A stretch of DNA of 62,720 nt, from IMG/VR virus record IMGVR_UViG_3300037242_000251, positions 1-62,720 of that record; one strand, 5' to 3'. Source of the stretch: a virus. Made by a program: the position numbers and the translations under genes. Positions 54,358 to 62,368 of this stretch are shown in pieces; position 1 is the first letter of the stretch, and every line of letters starts with the position of its first letter. The notes below the pieces were generated by a model. The model was not told the origin of the DNA. It did no database searches and saw only the letters and a program-made list of their open reading frames with translations.

Positions 54358-54722
54358 GAAAATTGTTCGTTTCAATGATCGTCGCCCCGGCGATCATGCT
54401 CGCCGCCTGCACCTCAACCGAAGTTCAGGCCAACGTGTTGGCGGCTTGCCAGGCGCTCGGCGCCGGGGCGTCCGCCGTCGCCACTGTCGCCGGGCTCCTG
54501 CCCGATGGGACGGAGGTTTCCTCTGTGGTCACAGGGATCGTGACCGATGTGACCAACGACTGCCCGGCCTTCGCCAGCGACGTCGCCAACGCGGTGGCGG
54601 CGATCTCGAACATCGGCGGGTCGGGCACCGTGTCGGTGGCGGCGCAGACTGCGTCGATGAAGGCTCGCGGCGAGCGGATGCGGGTGTCGGCGCCGTTCCA
54701 CTTCGGTCCCTACGGCAGCTAA
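54354..54722 (+). CDS. Lipoprotein, outer-spanin candidate, 122 aa
   Basis: Lipobox MLAAC at residues 15-19 after a hydrophobic signal. The mature part is Ala/Val-rich with two further Cys. It overlaps the small membrane protein upstream, so the pair may disrupt the outer membrane. Larger than typical outer spanins. Confidence 0.65.
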   Translation: MRKLFVSMIVAPAIMLAACTSTEVQANVLAACQALGAGASAVATVAGLLPDGTEVSSVVTGIVTDVTNDCPAFASDVANAVAAISNIGGSGTVSVAAQTASMKARGERMRVSAPFHFGPYGS

Positions 54723-54734
54723 CGAGGAGGCCCC

Positions 54735-54872
54735 ATGCGGCCCGTACTCGAAATCGGCGCAGCCGTCATAGGCGTGGTCGCGTTCCTGTACCTCGTGTTT
54801 GTGGTCGTCGCGTGGGGCGTCGTTCCGTGGATCATTGATAAGTTCAGAGGGTGGCATGCCAAACTCAGTTAG
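54735..54872 (+). CDS. Small membrane protein, 45 aa
   Basis: GGAGG precedes ATG 54735. One hydrophobic helix (IGAAVIGVVAFLYLVFVVVA) and a short basic tail. Its end overlaps the start of the papain-like gene. Confidence 0.6.
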   Translation: MRPVLEIGAAVIGVVAFLYLVFVVVAWGVVPWIIDKFRGWHAKLS

Positions 54873-56055
54873 CGTCGCCGCGACCTCGAGCAGCGGTATC
54901 GACTACACCATCGCCCTAACCGTCACCGGACCGAAAACGGCGACGATCGATCTCGGCAACGGAGAGAGCTACGCGCTGACCGGAATGCAGCGCAACGGTG
55001 ATTCAGCGACCTGCCAAACCTCAGTGCTGTTCGCCACAGCCCAAGTCGCGGTGCTGGTCGGTCCAGCGTCGGTCGAGATCGAAGTCAGCGGCATTTGGCT
55101 TGCCCCTCCGCCCGCAACCTATGCGATCAGTGCGGCTGACAGCGCCGCCATCATCGCTTGGCTGCAGAACTTCCCCGAAGGAGGCGCCGCAGTGGTCTTC
55201 CCGTACGAATTTGGAAAAGGGCCGCCCTTGTCGTTTCCGTTCAAGTTCGGCCGCCGCAGGATGGTCGCACCGAAGGCGTGCATGCGCTTCCGTGACTATC
55301 AGCTATTGAGCTTCCCTGGCGCGCCGGCATCGGGGGATTACCGTCCACAGGCTGCGCAGGCGCTCGCCCAGATGTACGACAACGATACACTGGGCGACTG
55401 CGTCATCGCCTGGATGGCTCACGCGATCGGCGTCTTTACCGGCAACGCCAGCGGCACGCCGGATATTTTCTCGACGCAGGATATCGTCTCGATGTACGCG
55501 GCGATCGGCGGCTACAACCCGGCCGACCCAAGCACCGACCAGGGCTGCGACGAGAACACCGCGCTCGACTACTGGCAGGCGACTGGCTTCGTCGGTCACA
55601 AGATCAGTGGCATCCTGTCGGTCGACGCCACCAATCCGAAAGAGTGCGCGGCCGCGGTCTGGCTGTTCGAGAATCTGATGTTCGGCGTGGCGTTGCCCGA
55701 CGAGTGGACGCACCCGACTCCCGCCGGCTCCGGCTTCGTCTGGGACGTTGCCGGTGATCCTGACCCAGATCAGGGCCACTGCTTCGGCTCGGCGTCGTGG
55801 GACGAGAATGGCGTCGGGGTGCAGTCGTGGGGCATGAGCGGGTCGATCACTTATGCGGCCGTCGCGAAGTACGCCGTCGCCTCAGCTGGAGGGCAACTGT
55901 TCAGCGTCATCACGCCCGAGATCCTCAACAAGGCGACGCTGAAGTCCCCGGCTGGGTTTGACTTCAATCAGCTCACTGCCGACTTCGTCGGCATGGGCGG
56001 TACGGTGACGACCGCGCAGCCGCCAAACCCGACGCTGGTCGGGAAGAAGGCGTGA
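54856..56055 (+). CDS. Papain-like cysteine peptidase-fold protein, 399 aa
   Basis: Residues 1-110 form a beta domain. Residues about 135-370 show a papain-like order: NDTLGDCVIAWMAHAIG (candidate Cys), GHKISGILSVDA, then QGHCFGSASWDENG (candidate His) and VQSWGMSG (SWG block). It may cleave cell-wall or host peptides, or be inactive; the Cys context differs from the classical Q-x-x-x-C-W. Confidence 0.65.
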   Translation: MPNSVSVAATSSSGIDYTIALTVTGPKTATIDLGNGESYALTGMQRNGDSATCQTSVLFATAQVAVLVGPASVEIEVSGIWLAPPPATYAISAADSAAIIAWLQNFPEGGAAVVFPYEFGKGPPLSFPFKFGRRRMVAPKACMRFRDYQLLSFPGAPASGDYRPQAAQALAQMYDNDTLGDCVIAWMAHAIGVFTGNASGTPDIFSTQDIVSMYAAIGGYNPADPSTDQGCDENTALDYWQATGFVGHKISGILSVDATNPKECAAAVWLFENLMFGVALPDEWTHPTPAGSGFVWDVAGDPDPDQGHCFGSASWDENGVGVQSWGMSGSITYAAVAKYAVASAGGQLFSVITPEILNKATLKSPAGFDFNQLTADFVGMGGTVTTAQPPNPTLVGKKA

Positions 56056-56240
56056 CGAGATCGAAGTTCCACGGCGCCTCGTGGGCGCTTCTGGTACGAC
56101 GGGCTGAAGGAGGAAAGATCGCACGCATGGCTGAGACAGAGAGGCGGATGCGAGAAGCCTGTGCCGATCCCGACCGTCGTGCGCGTCTCGTGCAGATCGT
56201 CGGCGAAGCGCCGCTGAAACGGTTCTCTGGAGCTGCTTGA
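56052..56240 (+). CDS. Small basic protein, 62 aa
   Basis: GTG start overlapping the previous stop. Arg-rich with helix EGGKIARMAETERRMREACA. Function unknown. Confidence 0.6.
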   Translation: MTRSKFHGASWALLVRRAEGGKIARMAETERRMREACADPDRRARLVQIVGEAPLKRFSGAA

Positions 56241-56242
56241 GT

Positions 56243-56962
56243 ATGGCTATGGCGAAGACCCCGTTAGGGCGTGAGGACAACATCGTGACGGAACCCAGGA
56301 ATGGAGGCAGCCGTCCGGTCCCCGATCCGACCGCGCTGACCAACGAGCTCGTCGCACAGGCGACGCTGGCGCTGCGAGAATTTCTTGAGTCTCAAATCGC
56401 CAACGTCAAAGAACTATCCGACCAGAAAGTTCAAGCACTCACTGAGACAGTGGCTGTCTTCAAGACGGCGGTCAACGAACGGTTTCAACTTGGCGACGTC
56501 CAGACCGAGAAGGCGGCGCGCGACGTGAAGTCGGCCGTCGATGCGGCCTTCGCGGCGGCGAAAGAGGCCGTCGGCGAACAGAACAAGTCGAACGCCTTGT
56601 CCATCGCCAAGAGCGAACTCGCCACCACGAAACAGATCGACCAGATCGTCGAGAACCAACGAGTCTCGACCAAAAACACCGATGACAAGATCGACACGCT
56701 CAAGAGCAACTCCGACGACAAGTTCGCTGACCTGAAGAACCGTTTGGTCGCAATGGAGGCGCGCGGCAGCGTGATGGATCCAGCCACCGCGAAAGCCATC
56801 AGCGACATGGCTCATTCGTTGTCAAACTTACGGGCTGGTTCGGATAACGGGGTGGGGCGAGACCAGCAAACTGATCGCATCGGTAATCTGGTGGTCGGAT
56901 TCTTCGCGGTGCTCGCCACTTTGATCTCGCTGGTCGCTATCATCCTTCACTTCGTTCATTGA
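56243..56962 (+). CDS. Coiled-coil protein with C-terminal membrane anchor, 239 aa
   Basis: ATG 56243. A long coiled coil (about residues 35-185; VDAAFAAAKEAVGEQNKSNA, TDDKIDTLKSNSDDKFADLK) ends in one membrane helix (LVVGFFAVLATLISLVAIIL). Last gene of the lysis operon. It could be a unimolecular envelope-spanning lysis factor or an anti-superinfection membrane protein; neither is proven. Confidence 0.72.
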   Translation: MAMAKTPLGREDNIVTEPRNGGSRPVPDPTALTNELVAQATLALREFLESQIANVKELSDQKVQALTETVAVFKTAVNERFQLGDVQTEKAARDVKSAVDAAFAAAKEAVGEQNKSNALSIAKSELATTKQIDQIVENQRVSTKNTDDKIDTLKSNSDDKFADLKNRLVAMEARGSVMDPATAKAISDMAHSLSNLRAGSDNGVGRDQQTDRIGNLVVGFFAVLATLISLVAIILHFVH

Positions 56963-57010
56963 CGGCGCTGATCCCCGCTGCGCCGGTCATGCAGGGGAAG
57001 TAGGGCCACG

Positions 57011-57340
57011 TCACGGCACGATAAATCCATCGACGATGCTGCCGTGAAACGCGCAGGCCGGTTTTTTCGGCCCATGCGCAGCTACGGTGTAGTTGATGCT
57101 TGGAGTGATGGTGACGCGCTCAAACCAGTCGGTTGCGCCGGGCATTGGCGTCGCCTGCCAGCGTCTCGGCTCTTCTTCCCGAACGCTCTCACCGAGCAGG
57201 ATTGAACACGCAAATGGTTTGCCACAGCGAGGGCACCAGAACGACAATTCCCAGTCTTCGGTCGGCGCCATCATTACCGGGTGCTGCGTTGTAGCCTTCA
57301 TAATCTGACGAACGTTGGGGCTGAGATCGGCCAAGCGCAT
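57011..57340 (-). CDS. DUF6527-like zinc-binding protein, 109 aa
   Basis: Contains WELSFWCPRCGKPFACSILL, RVTITPSINYT and CAFHGSIVDGFI, an arrangement like DUF6527 (Cys pair, TLSPSI, C-x-x-H-x-x-I-x-x-G). A metal site is likely. First gene of the minus array from this side, converging with the lysis operon. A GC hairpin without U-tract lies around 56960-56990. Confidence 0.72.
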   Translation of the reverse strand: MRLADLSPNVRQIMKATTQHPVMMAPTEDWELSFWCPRCGKPFACSILLGESVREEEPRRWQATPMPGATDWFERVTITPSINYTVAAHGPKKPACAFHGSIVDGFIVP

Positions 57341-57352
57341 CTCGTCTCTCCA

Positions 57353-57574
57353 TTATTCCGGCGCGCGAAGGTCGCGGGCGCAGATGGCTTCGTCTTTTCG
57401 TAGCACTTCGCCGGTGTCGAGATTGAGAACGATGACACGGCTCCTACGGTTGCCGCCGACCGGCAGCGTCGCCGCGAAATTCATCGCTTCGGTGGCGCTC
57501 ATGCGATGCCACGTTCTGTGTTCACGCGAGCGACCATCTTCGCTATCTCGCGTGTGGAGAATCTGAGTGACCAT
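57353..57574 (-). CDS. Small accessory protein, 73 aa
   Basis: ATG shortly after the stop of the 22-residue signal-like peptide. Contains MSATEAMNFAATLPVGGNRR and VIVLNLDTGEVLRKDEAICA. Function unknown. Confidence 0.7.
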   Translation of the reverse strand: MVTQILHTRDSEDGRSREHRTWHRMSATEAMNFAATLPVGGNRRSRVIVLNLDTGEVLRKDEAICARDLRAPE

Positions 57575-57575
57575 C

Positions 57576-57644
57576 TTACGTCAGCCCCATCGCCGGTCCT
57601 GCGGCGAGAAGAACGGCGAGGAGGGGGAGGGTGAGGCGGGTCAT
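57576..57644 (-). CDS. Signal-peptide-like micro-ORF, 22 aa
   Basis: It reads MTRLTLPLLAVLLAAGPAMG plus two residues, i.e. a complete signal peptide with an A-x-A-type end and no mature protein. AAAGGAG eight bases upstream is a strong ribosome site. It may be a decayed secreted gene, a membrane micropeptide or a leader for 57353-57574. Confidence 0.5.
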   Translation of the reverse strand: MTRLTLPLLAVLLAAGPAMGLT

Positions 57645-57862
57645 GGGAGGGCTCCTTTGCCGTGGCGCTCTAACTCGTGAACATCACGGCATGAAGGGTT
57701 GCCGCAGACGTGAACGCTCTGCTTGCCGGCGGAATCAATCGCGCAATCGGAACAAGCGAAGATGGTCGGCTTGCCGCAGACTACACACGGAGCGAGCGTG
57801 AACGGGCAATCGTTGTGGCCGACATGCGTTCCGCCGCAAGTTGGGCAGTTCTCAATGCTCAT
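57641..57862 (-). CDS. Multi-zinc-ribbon protein, 73 aa
   Basis: MSIENCPTCGGTHVGHNDCP, CVVCGKPTIFACSDCAID and VHVCGNPSCRDVHELERH: ten cysteines and several histidines, enough for two or three zinc sites. ATG 57862; AAGGA upstream. Function unknown. Confidence 0.75.
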   Translation of the reverse strand: MSIENCPTCGGTHVGHNDCPFTLAPCVVCGKPTIFACSDCAIDSAGKQSVHVCGNPSCRDVHELERHGKGALP

Positions 57863-57912
57863 GCGCTCATTCCTTCCATTCGCCCAACGCGGGATGCGCT
57901 GGGGGTTTGCAG

Positions 57913-58083
57913 TCACTTGGCGAGCAGCCACACCATGATCTTCGCCAGCGTCCCAGAATCGCAAGCGTAGCCGCGCTCGACCCGACTTAGAGTCGCGTGT
58001 GAAACGCCAATCTGCTTTGCGAGCGCTCGCACAGTGAGCGACCGCGAGTCGCGATAGCCGGATAGCGCCAGACCGAGCTTCAT
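57913..58083 (-). CDS. XRE-family helix-turn-helix protein, 56 aa
   Basis: Clear HTH: SLTVRALAKQIGVSHATLSR followed by VERGYACDSGTLAKIMVWL, the Cro/C1-type pattern in full. GGAAGGG precedes the ATG. At 56 residues it escapes a 60-residue cutoff. It is a candidate repressor or Cro for the ATAACA operators. Confidence 0.8.
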   Translation of the reverse strand: MKLGLALSGYRDSRSLTVRALAKQIGVSHATLSRVERGYACDSGTLAKIMVWLLAK

Positions 58084-58421
58084 CCCTTCCCCTTTCGTAT
58101 GTCTTCGAGAGTTGAGCGGGCGAGGCGGAAGTCTCTAACGATGACCCCCGGTGCGTATCGTCTATTATCGTGCCCTGGAGGATACTTTCCCTCGAAACTA
58201 CGGGCGCATTTGCCAAACGGCTCCAGCGCCTTCTCCGCACGGTCGAGTAGGGCGCGGAGGGTGGCGATCGTGGCGTCGCGGGGGTCGGGCGGCGAATCCC
58301 AAGTGCAGTATTCTGTCTTGCGATCGCCCGTGTTGCGCCAACCGACCATCGTCGGACAATCACAAGGCTTTGTCAGTCCGACGGCTTCTGCGCCACACCC
58401 GCAGCATTTGAACGGAGCCAT
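58080..58421 (-). CDS. Cys-rich N-terminal accessory protein, 113 aa
   Basis: Starts at ATG 58421 (MAPFKCCGCGAEAVGLTKPC), with AAGGAGG upstream from the end of the previous gene. A zinc-type Cys cluster is followed by an LRALLDRAEKALEPFGKCA helix typical of this array. Overlaps the XRE gene. Confidence 0.75.
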   Translation of the reverse strand: MAPFKCCGCGAEAVGLTKPCDCPTMVGWRNTGDRKTEYCTWDSPPDPRDATIATLRALLDRAEKALEPFGKCARSFEGKYPPGHDNRRYAPGVIVRDFRLARSTLEDIRKGKG

Positions 58422-58425
58422 CCCC

Positions 58426-58689
58426 TCATCCCTCCTTGCTGGCACGGTCGGCTGACCGCTTGATCCGCTCGATTTCGTCGTCTAGAGCGCGCTCTAGTGT
58501 CGCCTTAAAATCAAGCTCGTCGTTTATCCAGACTTCGCAGCCAGAGACGTCTATCTTGAGCACGATCGCACGCGGATTGTCGCCGGTCGACGAAATATCA
58601 ACCTCTGGCCCAAATGATGTGACAAGCGCGCGCCAACGAGCCGCGTCTTTCGACGCCACCGCCTCCGGGCTCATATCAACCTCAGCCAT
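58426..58689 (-). CDS. Accessory protein, 87 aa
   Basis: MAEVDMSPEAVASKDAARWR shares its opening MAEVD-x-S-x-EAV with the 61709-62368 protein. The last codons (SKEG) are AAG GAG GGA TGA, so the C-terminus doubles as the ribosome site of the next gene. Function unknown. Confidence 0.75.
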   Translation of the reverse strand: MAEVDMSPEAVASKDAARWRALVTSFGPEVDISSTGDNPRAIVLKIDVSGCEVWINDELDFKATLERALDDEIERIKRSADRASKEG

Positions 58690-58693
58690 TCCC

Positions 58694-59026
58694 TCATCCC
58701 TCCTTGCGGGCGCGGAGCTTCGCAGCCCACTCGCTGATTAAACTCCAGACATCGCCCATGTGTTCAAGGCCACCCGGCGTATCAACGAAACCTGCTTCTT
58801 GTTGCCGGAGATATTCGTCATGGATTCCGACAATATCGTCGCAAATCTGCTTCTCCACCGACTCTGCGGTAGAGGGGGATTCGGCGGCGTGGCTCCCAAG
58901 CACCATTTGGAAGCCCGGTAGATGTTCTCTGGCGGGTCGGCTGGGGTAGTGTGCCACGAGCGACTCGACGATGCGGCCGGCCTCGTCAAAGTCCATGCTG
59001 GCATTGGCGCAGAGCTTCTCACTCAT
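58694..59026 (-). CDS. Accessory protein, 110 aa
   Basis: ATG in a 30-bp junction (59021-59050) that is repeated exactly at 60852-60881. AESPSTAESVEKQICDDIVG resembles AESPSVAEAVEKEREACAVV in the 60549-60857 protein. The C-terminus LRARKEG again contains the next ribosome site. Function unknown. Confidence 0.75.
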   Translation of the reverse strand: MSEKLCANASMDFDEAGRIVESLVAHYPSRPAREHLPGFQMVLGSHAAESPSTAESVEKQICDDIVGIHDEYLRQQEAGFVDTPGGLEHMGDVWSLISEWAAKLRARKEG

Positions 59027-59094
59027 CGCGGGGCTCCTTTGGTGGGGTGGTCACGGCTCAATGTTCTCTGCAATCAACACGTCAGATATGAGTT

Positions 59095-59373
59095 CTACGA
59101 TCGTAGGCGAGAACGTGCGAAGCTCTTGCGCCATTTGCCGTTGTTCTCACGGCGCCATTTCGCGCCTGCACGTGCGCAGTTATATGCTTCATCGACCATC
59201 GCTTGATCACTCTCGGGGCGTTCCCCACACGCTATTGCGAACTGCCGATTTCGCGCCCACTCGGCGACACGGCGCTCAAAATCTGTGTCGCGCGCCAGCA
59301 AGATAAACATCGGCTCGTCAGGCAGCGCGTTCCCGTAGCAATCGAATGAACCTGGATTGTTCTTGGTTCCCAT
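59095..59373 (-). CDS. Accessory protein, 92 aa
   Basis: Starts at ATG 59373 (MGTKNNPGSFDCYGNALPDE). Contains DTDFERRVAEWARNRQFAIA and NCARAGAKWRRENNGKWRKS. It resembles small phage proteins of unknown role. The start sits in a repeated junction sequence. Confidence 0.73.
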   Translation of the reverse strand: MGTKNNPGSFDCYGNALPDEPMFILLARDTDFERRVAEWARNRQFAIACGERPESDQAMVDEAYNCARAGAKWRRENNGKWRKSFARSRLRS

Positions 59374-59396
59374 CTCATCCCTCCTTGCGGGCGCGG

Positions 59397-59627
59397 TCAT
59401 TTTACCACGCAAGAGCCAAAAAGCTGCGCTAGTCCTTGCAATTGAACGCTTAATAGCGCGTCGGTTTCAGAGGTTAATTTGCTCGCCTGCTCCATCAGCA
59501 TTGCGGCATGAAAAGCGTTGTCGCCACGCAGAAAGACGCCGGGCCAGTCGTCATCTCCAAATTGAATCGGCCCCGTTTCAACACGTCCGCTGGTTTCCGG
59601 CATCGACAGTTTGCGAATCTCACTCAT
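59397..59627 (-). CDS. Accessory protein, 76 aa
   Basis: MSEIRKLSMPETSGRVETGP then DDDWPGVFLRGDNAFHAAML. The opening MSEI and the junction context match the 60549-60857 gene. Function unknown. Confidence 0.73.
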   Translation of the reverse strand: MSEIRKLSMPETSGRVETGPIQFGDDDWPGVFLRGDNAFHAAMLMEQASKLTSETDALLSVQLQGLAQLFGSCVVK

Positions 59628-60013
59628 CGCGCGCCTCCTTTGGTCTGCGCCTCAGCCTCAGCCTCAAGCTCGGCGGCGCGGCCGATCTCGTTGCCAATAT
59701 GCTTGAGTGCTGCCTCCCATCCTGCACCGAATAGCGGGCCGATTGGCGCTGGGCCTATAAGGTGGCTATCCGCGATCACCTTCGCCATTGCCTCGACGCA
59801 TTCCCGCAGCCCAGCGGCATGGGCGCGGCGGGCGAAGGCGAGTACAAGCTTTGTCGCAAGCCCGATTGCGCGATCAATATACTTTTGCTCTTCGCCGGTG
59901 TTGAGGCACCGCACATATCGCACAGGGTCTGCATAGTGCGACGCGCAGTCCGCCAAGATTTCGATCGCAAGCTCTCTCGCCTCGGTATCGAAGCGGTCGG
60001 GGGGAGGGGTCAT
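59624..60013 (-). CDS. Mosaic accessory protein, 129 aa
   Basis: MTPPPDRFDTEARELAIEIL; the middle has FARRAHAAGLRECVEAMAKV and the end is RAAELEAEAEAQTKGG. Both ends and the RRAHAAG block recur in the 61434-61712 protein, while the rest differs. Function unknown. Confidence 0.75.
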   Translation of the reverse strand: MTPPPDRFDTEARELAIEILADCASHYADPVRYVRCLNTGEEQKYIDRAIGLATKLVLAFARRAHAAGLRECVEAMAKVIADSHLIGPAPIGPLFGAGWEAALKHIGNEIGRAAELEAEAEAQTKGGAR

Positions 60014-60207
60014 GGCTTGGACTCTCGTTCTCTGCGTTCGATCATTTTGGTGAGTTCGTGTAGGTCTGGCTCTGAGGTCATAACGAAATCGAGCGTCGAC
60101 TCGTTTGGCGTTCGGACAAAAACGGAAATCTTCACGCCGGGCATGAACAGCCACAGCATATTGTCCATGTGCGCCGCAACTTCGTCTTGCACTTCGGCGA
60201 GCGTCAA
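60010..60207 (-). CDS. Small accessory protein, 65 aa
   Basis: Best start is TTG 60207, overlapping the stop of the small membrane gene upstream (ATTGA). MTLAEVQDEVAAHMDNMLWL then VKISVFVRTPNESTLDFVMT suggest a small alpha-beta fold. Function unknown. Confidence 0.65.
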   Translation of the reverse strand: MTLAEVQDEVAAHMDNMLWLFMPGVKISVFVRTPNESTLDFVMTSEPDLHELTKMIERRERESKP

Positions 60208-60335
60208 TTTCGTTTTTTTCCCATGAGAATGGCGAGAAGAAACACGACGGAGGCGGCGGGGACTGCTATAATCGCAATCACAGTCGCGAGTAGAACATCG
60301 CCGACTGTGATTGCGTGGTGAAGGATAGCATCCAT
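60204..60335 (-). CDS. Small membrane protein, 43 aa
   Basis: MDAILHHAITVGDVLLATVI continues hydrophobic to LLAILMGKKRN, with a basic C-terminus. AAGGA lies upstream. Too short for standard cutoffs, but coupled to the next gene. Confidence 0.6.
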   Translation of the reverse strand: MDAILHHAITVGDVLLATVIAIIAVPAASVVFLLAILMGKKRN

Positions 60336-60359
60336 CTTTTCATCCTTCCTTGCGTGGCT

Positions 60360-60545
60360 CTACCGACAGGTACAAGTGCAGCGGCGAGTTCCACCATCAA
60401 CAAATAGTCCCTCGTTGTTCTTCATGCGCGGGCGCTTGCTATATGGCACGAAGTCACGGTCTATTGGGGCCAACACGAAGCGCGCTGAGGGTGTGGTGGG
60501 CTTGACATCACTCGGTGTTGATTTCCAGTTTGGGTCATAAAGCAT
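60360..60545 (-). CDS. Small accessory protein, 61 aa
   Basis: MLYDPNWKSTPSDVKPTTPS, with a Cys-rich basic end (TRRCTCTCR). No recognised domain. Confidence 0.62.
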   Translation of the reverse strand: MLYDPNWKSTPSDVKPTTPSARFVLAPIDRDFVPYSKRPRMKNNEGLFVDGGTRRCTCTCR

Positions 60546-60548
60546 TCA

Positions 60549-60857
60549 TCAATCCCTTCTTGCACGGATCGTGGCAGCACATTCCCGCGCTTTAAGTTGA
60601 CTGTCTGATCCGTTAAGGCAATCAGCAGCTAGTTTGTCGCACACTACAGCACATGCCTCCCGTTCCTTCTCCACCGCCTCTGCAACAGAGGGGGATTCGG
60701 CGTATCGGCGATTGAGCGCGTCAACGATGTATTCGGCGATATGCCACTCGCAGACAGCGATATTGACGCCCTCGTGGGTTCCGTTCTCAATCACAGCCTG
60801 ACCATCGTCCAACGGACGGCTGCGGATGAACCAAGGCAGGTGCGGAATCTCACTCAT
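60549..60857 (-). CDS. Accessory protein, 102 aa
   Basis: MSEIPHLPWFIRSRPLDDGQ; C-terminal block VEKEREACAVVCDKLAADCL followed by ARECAATIRARRD, a common end module of phage accessory proteins. The start lies in the junction repeated at 59021-59050. Confidence 0.75.
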   Translation of the reverse strand: MSEIPHLPWFIRSRPLDDGQAVIENGTHEGVNIAVCEWHIAEYIVDALNRRYAESPSVAEAVEKEREACAVVCDKLAADCLNGSDSQLKARECAATIRARRD

Positions 60858-61437
60858 CGCGGGGCTCCTTTGGTGGGGTGGGGACTGCGCCCCATTGATC
60901 AGCCATCGCGGCGGCGATACCTGTCAACGTTCGGCTTCGTTCTTTCCAACGATCGGGACCAGGTGATTCGTAATGCACGCGCGGTTCACGCCCCGATACA
61001 ATCTTGGTCGGCTTGAGCGGCGGCAGATTTTTCAGCCAGAGACAGGTCGCCTTTGTCTCGCCGTGGCCGAACTGCCACGGCTGGATGATCTGGTCCGGCT
61101 TGCGGATGCGACTCGATATAATCGAGATCGGATTTTCGAGCGCGATGCATGGTATATCCGCATCAAGAAGTTCCCGAACGAACAGCAAAGCTTCTTTCTG
61201 CTCAGCAACCTTATCCTTAAACCAGCGCGCGCCGCTGACGGCCAAATGGGTGCAAGGAGGATGAGCAATCAGCAAATCCCAATCACCAAAACTCAAGCAT
61301 CCTCGAACGTCGTTTTGATAGTGGTGCGGTGAGCTATCTTCCGCCGGCAAAAGATCGCAGGACCACGCATCATGCCCGCGATCACGGAAAGCGCGGCGCA
61401 CGCCCCCCGAAAATTCGCAGGCGACCAACACCCTCAT
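60850..61437 (-). CDS. C5-cytosine DNA methyltransferase-like protein, 195 aa
   Basis: RVLVACEFSGGVRRAFRDRG (AdoMet motif I-like, acidic D next at SCDLLPAE), LLIAHPPCTHLAVSG (motif IV with PPC) and CIALENPISIISS (ENP, motif VI ENV-like). At 195 aa it lacks a long target-recognition domain. It could methylate cytosine or be a modified-base enzyme. Its last ten codons lie in the duplicated junction. Confidence 0.78.
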   Translation of the reverse strand: MRVLVACEFSGGVRRAFRDRGHDAWSCDLLPAEDSSPHHYQNDVRGCLSFGDWDLLIAHPPCTHLAVSGARWFKDKVAEQKEALLFVRELLDADIPCIALENPISIISSRIRKPDQIIQPWQFGHGETKATCLWLKNLPPLKPTKIVSGREPRVHYESPGPDRWKERSRTLTGIAAAMADQWGAVPTPPKEPRDE

Positions 61438-61712
61438 TTCCCCTCTCCCTTCTTCGCCTCAGCCTCAAGCTCGGCGGCGCGGCGCTCAAATTCATCGCGT
61501 AGATTTTGAAAGGACCACCATGTCGGCGTGTTTTCAAATTGCTTCAACGACGCGGCATAGGCTTCAATATAACCGACGCTATTTCTCAACCCCTCCACTT
61601 TCCCAGCGGCATGGGCGCGGCGTAGGGCGCGAGCGATTGCAGGCTCAAATTCAGCGATACCACCAGCTAGGGGTATCGCCTCGGTCTCGAAGCGGTCGGG
61701 GGGAGGGGTCAT
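61434..61712 (-). CDS. Mosaic accessory protein, 92 aa
   Basis: MTPPPDRFETEAIPLAGGIA; RALRRAHAAG in the middle and RRAAELEAEAKKGEGK at the end. It shares both ends with the 59624-60013 protein but has a different core (SVGYIEAYAASLKQFENTPT). Function unknown. Confidence 0.75.
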   Translation of the reverse strand: MTPPPDRFETEAIPLAGGIAEFEPAIARALRRAHAAGKVEGLRNSVGYIEAYAASLKQFENTPTWWSFQNLRDEFERRAAELEAEAKKGEGK

Positions 61713-62368
61713 GTCTGGGTCTCGGGTGGGGAGGGGAGCGGACGCCAGCCAACTATCTCGAACAAGTCGTCGCCAACATTGAACCCCTCAAATGCGTCGT
61801 GCAGGTTGCCGTCAGAATTAGTCCACTGGTCGTCGAACCAGACGGCATTTTCCACTCGAAATTCGACCGCGAGTTGCTTCGTACCGTCCGCATTCATGAA
61901 ATATGAGCGGCACCACAGGTCGATTGGCTGCATATCGCTCTGACGCGGCGCGCTCTCAATCGGCCGCCACTCATTCTCCGCGCGCAGCTTCGCCAGTTCG
62001 GCGCGGGCGGAGTCGCGTTGGGCGAGCATGGCGGCAGCGTCAGCCAGCGCTTTCTCTTTAAGACGGTAAATTCGTAGATTTGAATCTTCACTATCTCGCA
62101 GTTGTTGAAGTACTTCGGCATCAGAAAGATGGCACGCTGGAACCGATATAGCGTTTGGGCCGAAATGATCGCGCGCCGCCTCGCGTGTTGTGAACGTCTC
62201 GCCACAATGAAAGCATCGCCAACTTTGCTCCGCTCGCTCTGCTCTGGCGAGCAGAGATTCGAGAAAATTGGCAGAGTCCCTGTGGTCTTCCCAGTTGCGG
62301 GCATCATCCTTGCGTAGATCGGCGATCTTTTTCCTCACCGCCTCCGCAGACGTATCGACCTCAGCCAT
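61709..62368 (-). CDS. DUF551-type protein with C2H2-like zinc site, 219 aa
   Basis: Starts at ATG 62368 (MAEVDTSAEAVRKKIADLRK), AAGGAG eight bases before. A zinc-finger-like CFHCGETFTTREAARDHFG is followed by a coiled coil (ALADAAAMLAQRDSARAELA). The C-terminal WRPIESAPRQSD...DLWC...VGWRPLPSPP is the DUF551 pattern. A multi-module accessory protein; function unknown. Confidence 0.78.
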   Translation of the reverse strand: MAEVDTSAEAVRKKIADLRKDDARNWEDHRDSANFLESLLARAERAEQSWRCFHCGETFTTREAARDHFGPNAISVPACHLSDAEVLQQLRDSEDSNLRIYRLKEKALADAAAMLAQRDSARAELAKLRAENEWRPIESAPRQSDMQPIDLWCRSYFMNADGTKQLAVEFRVENAVWFDDQWTNSDGNLHDAFEGFNVGDDLFEIVGWRPLPSPPETQT

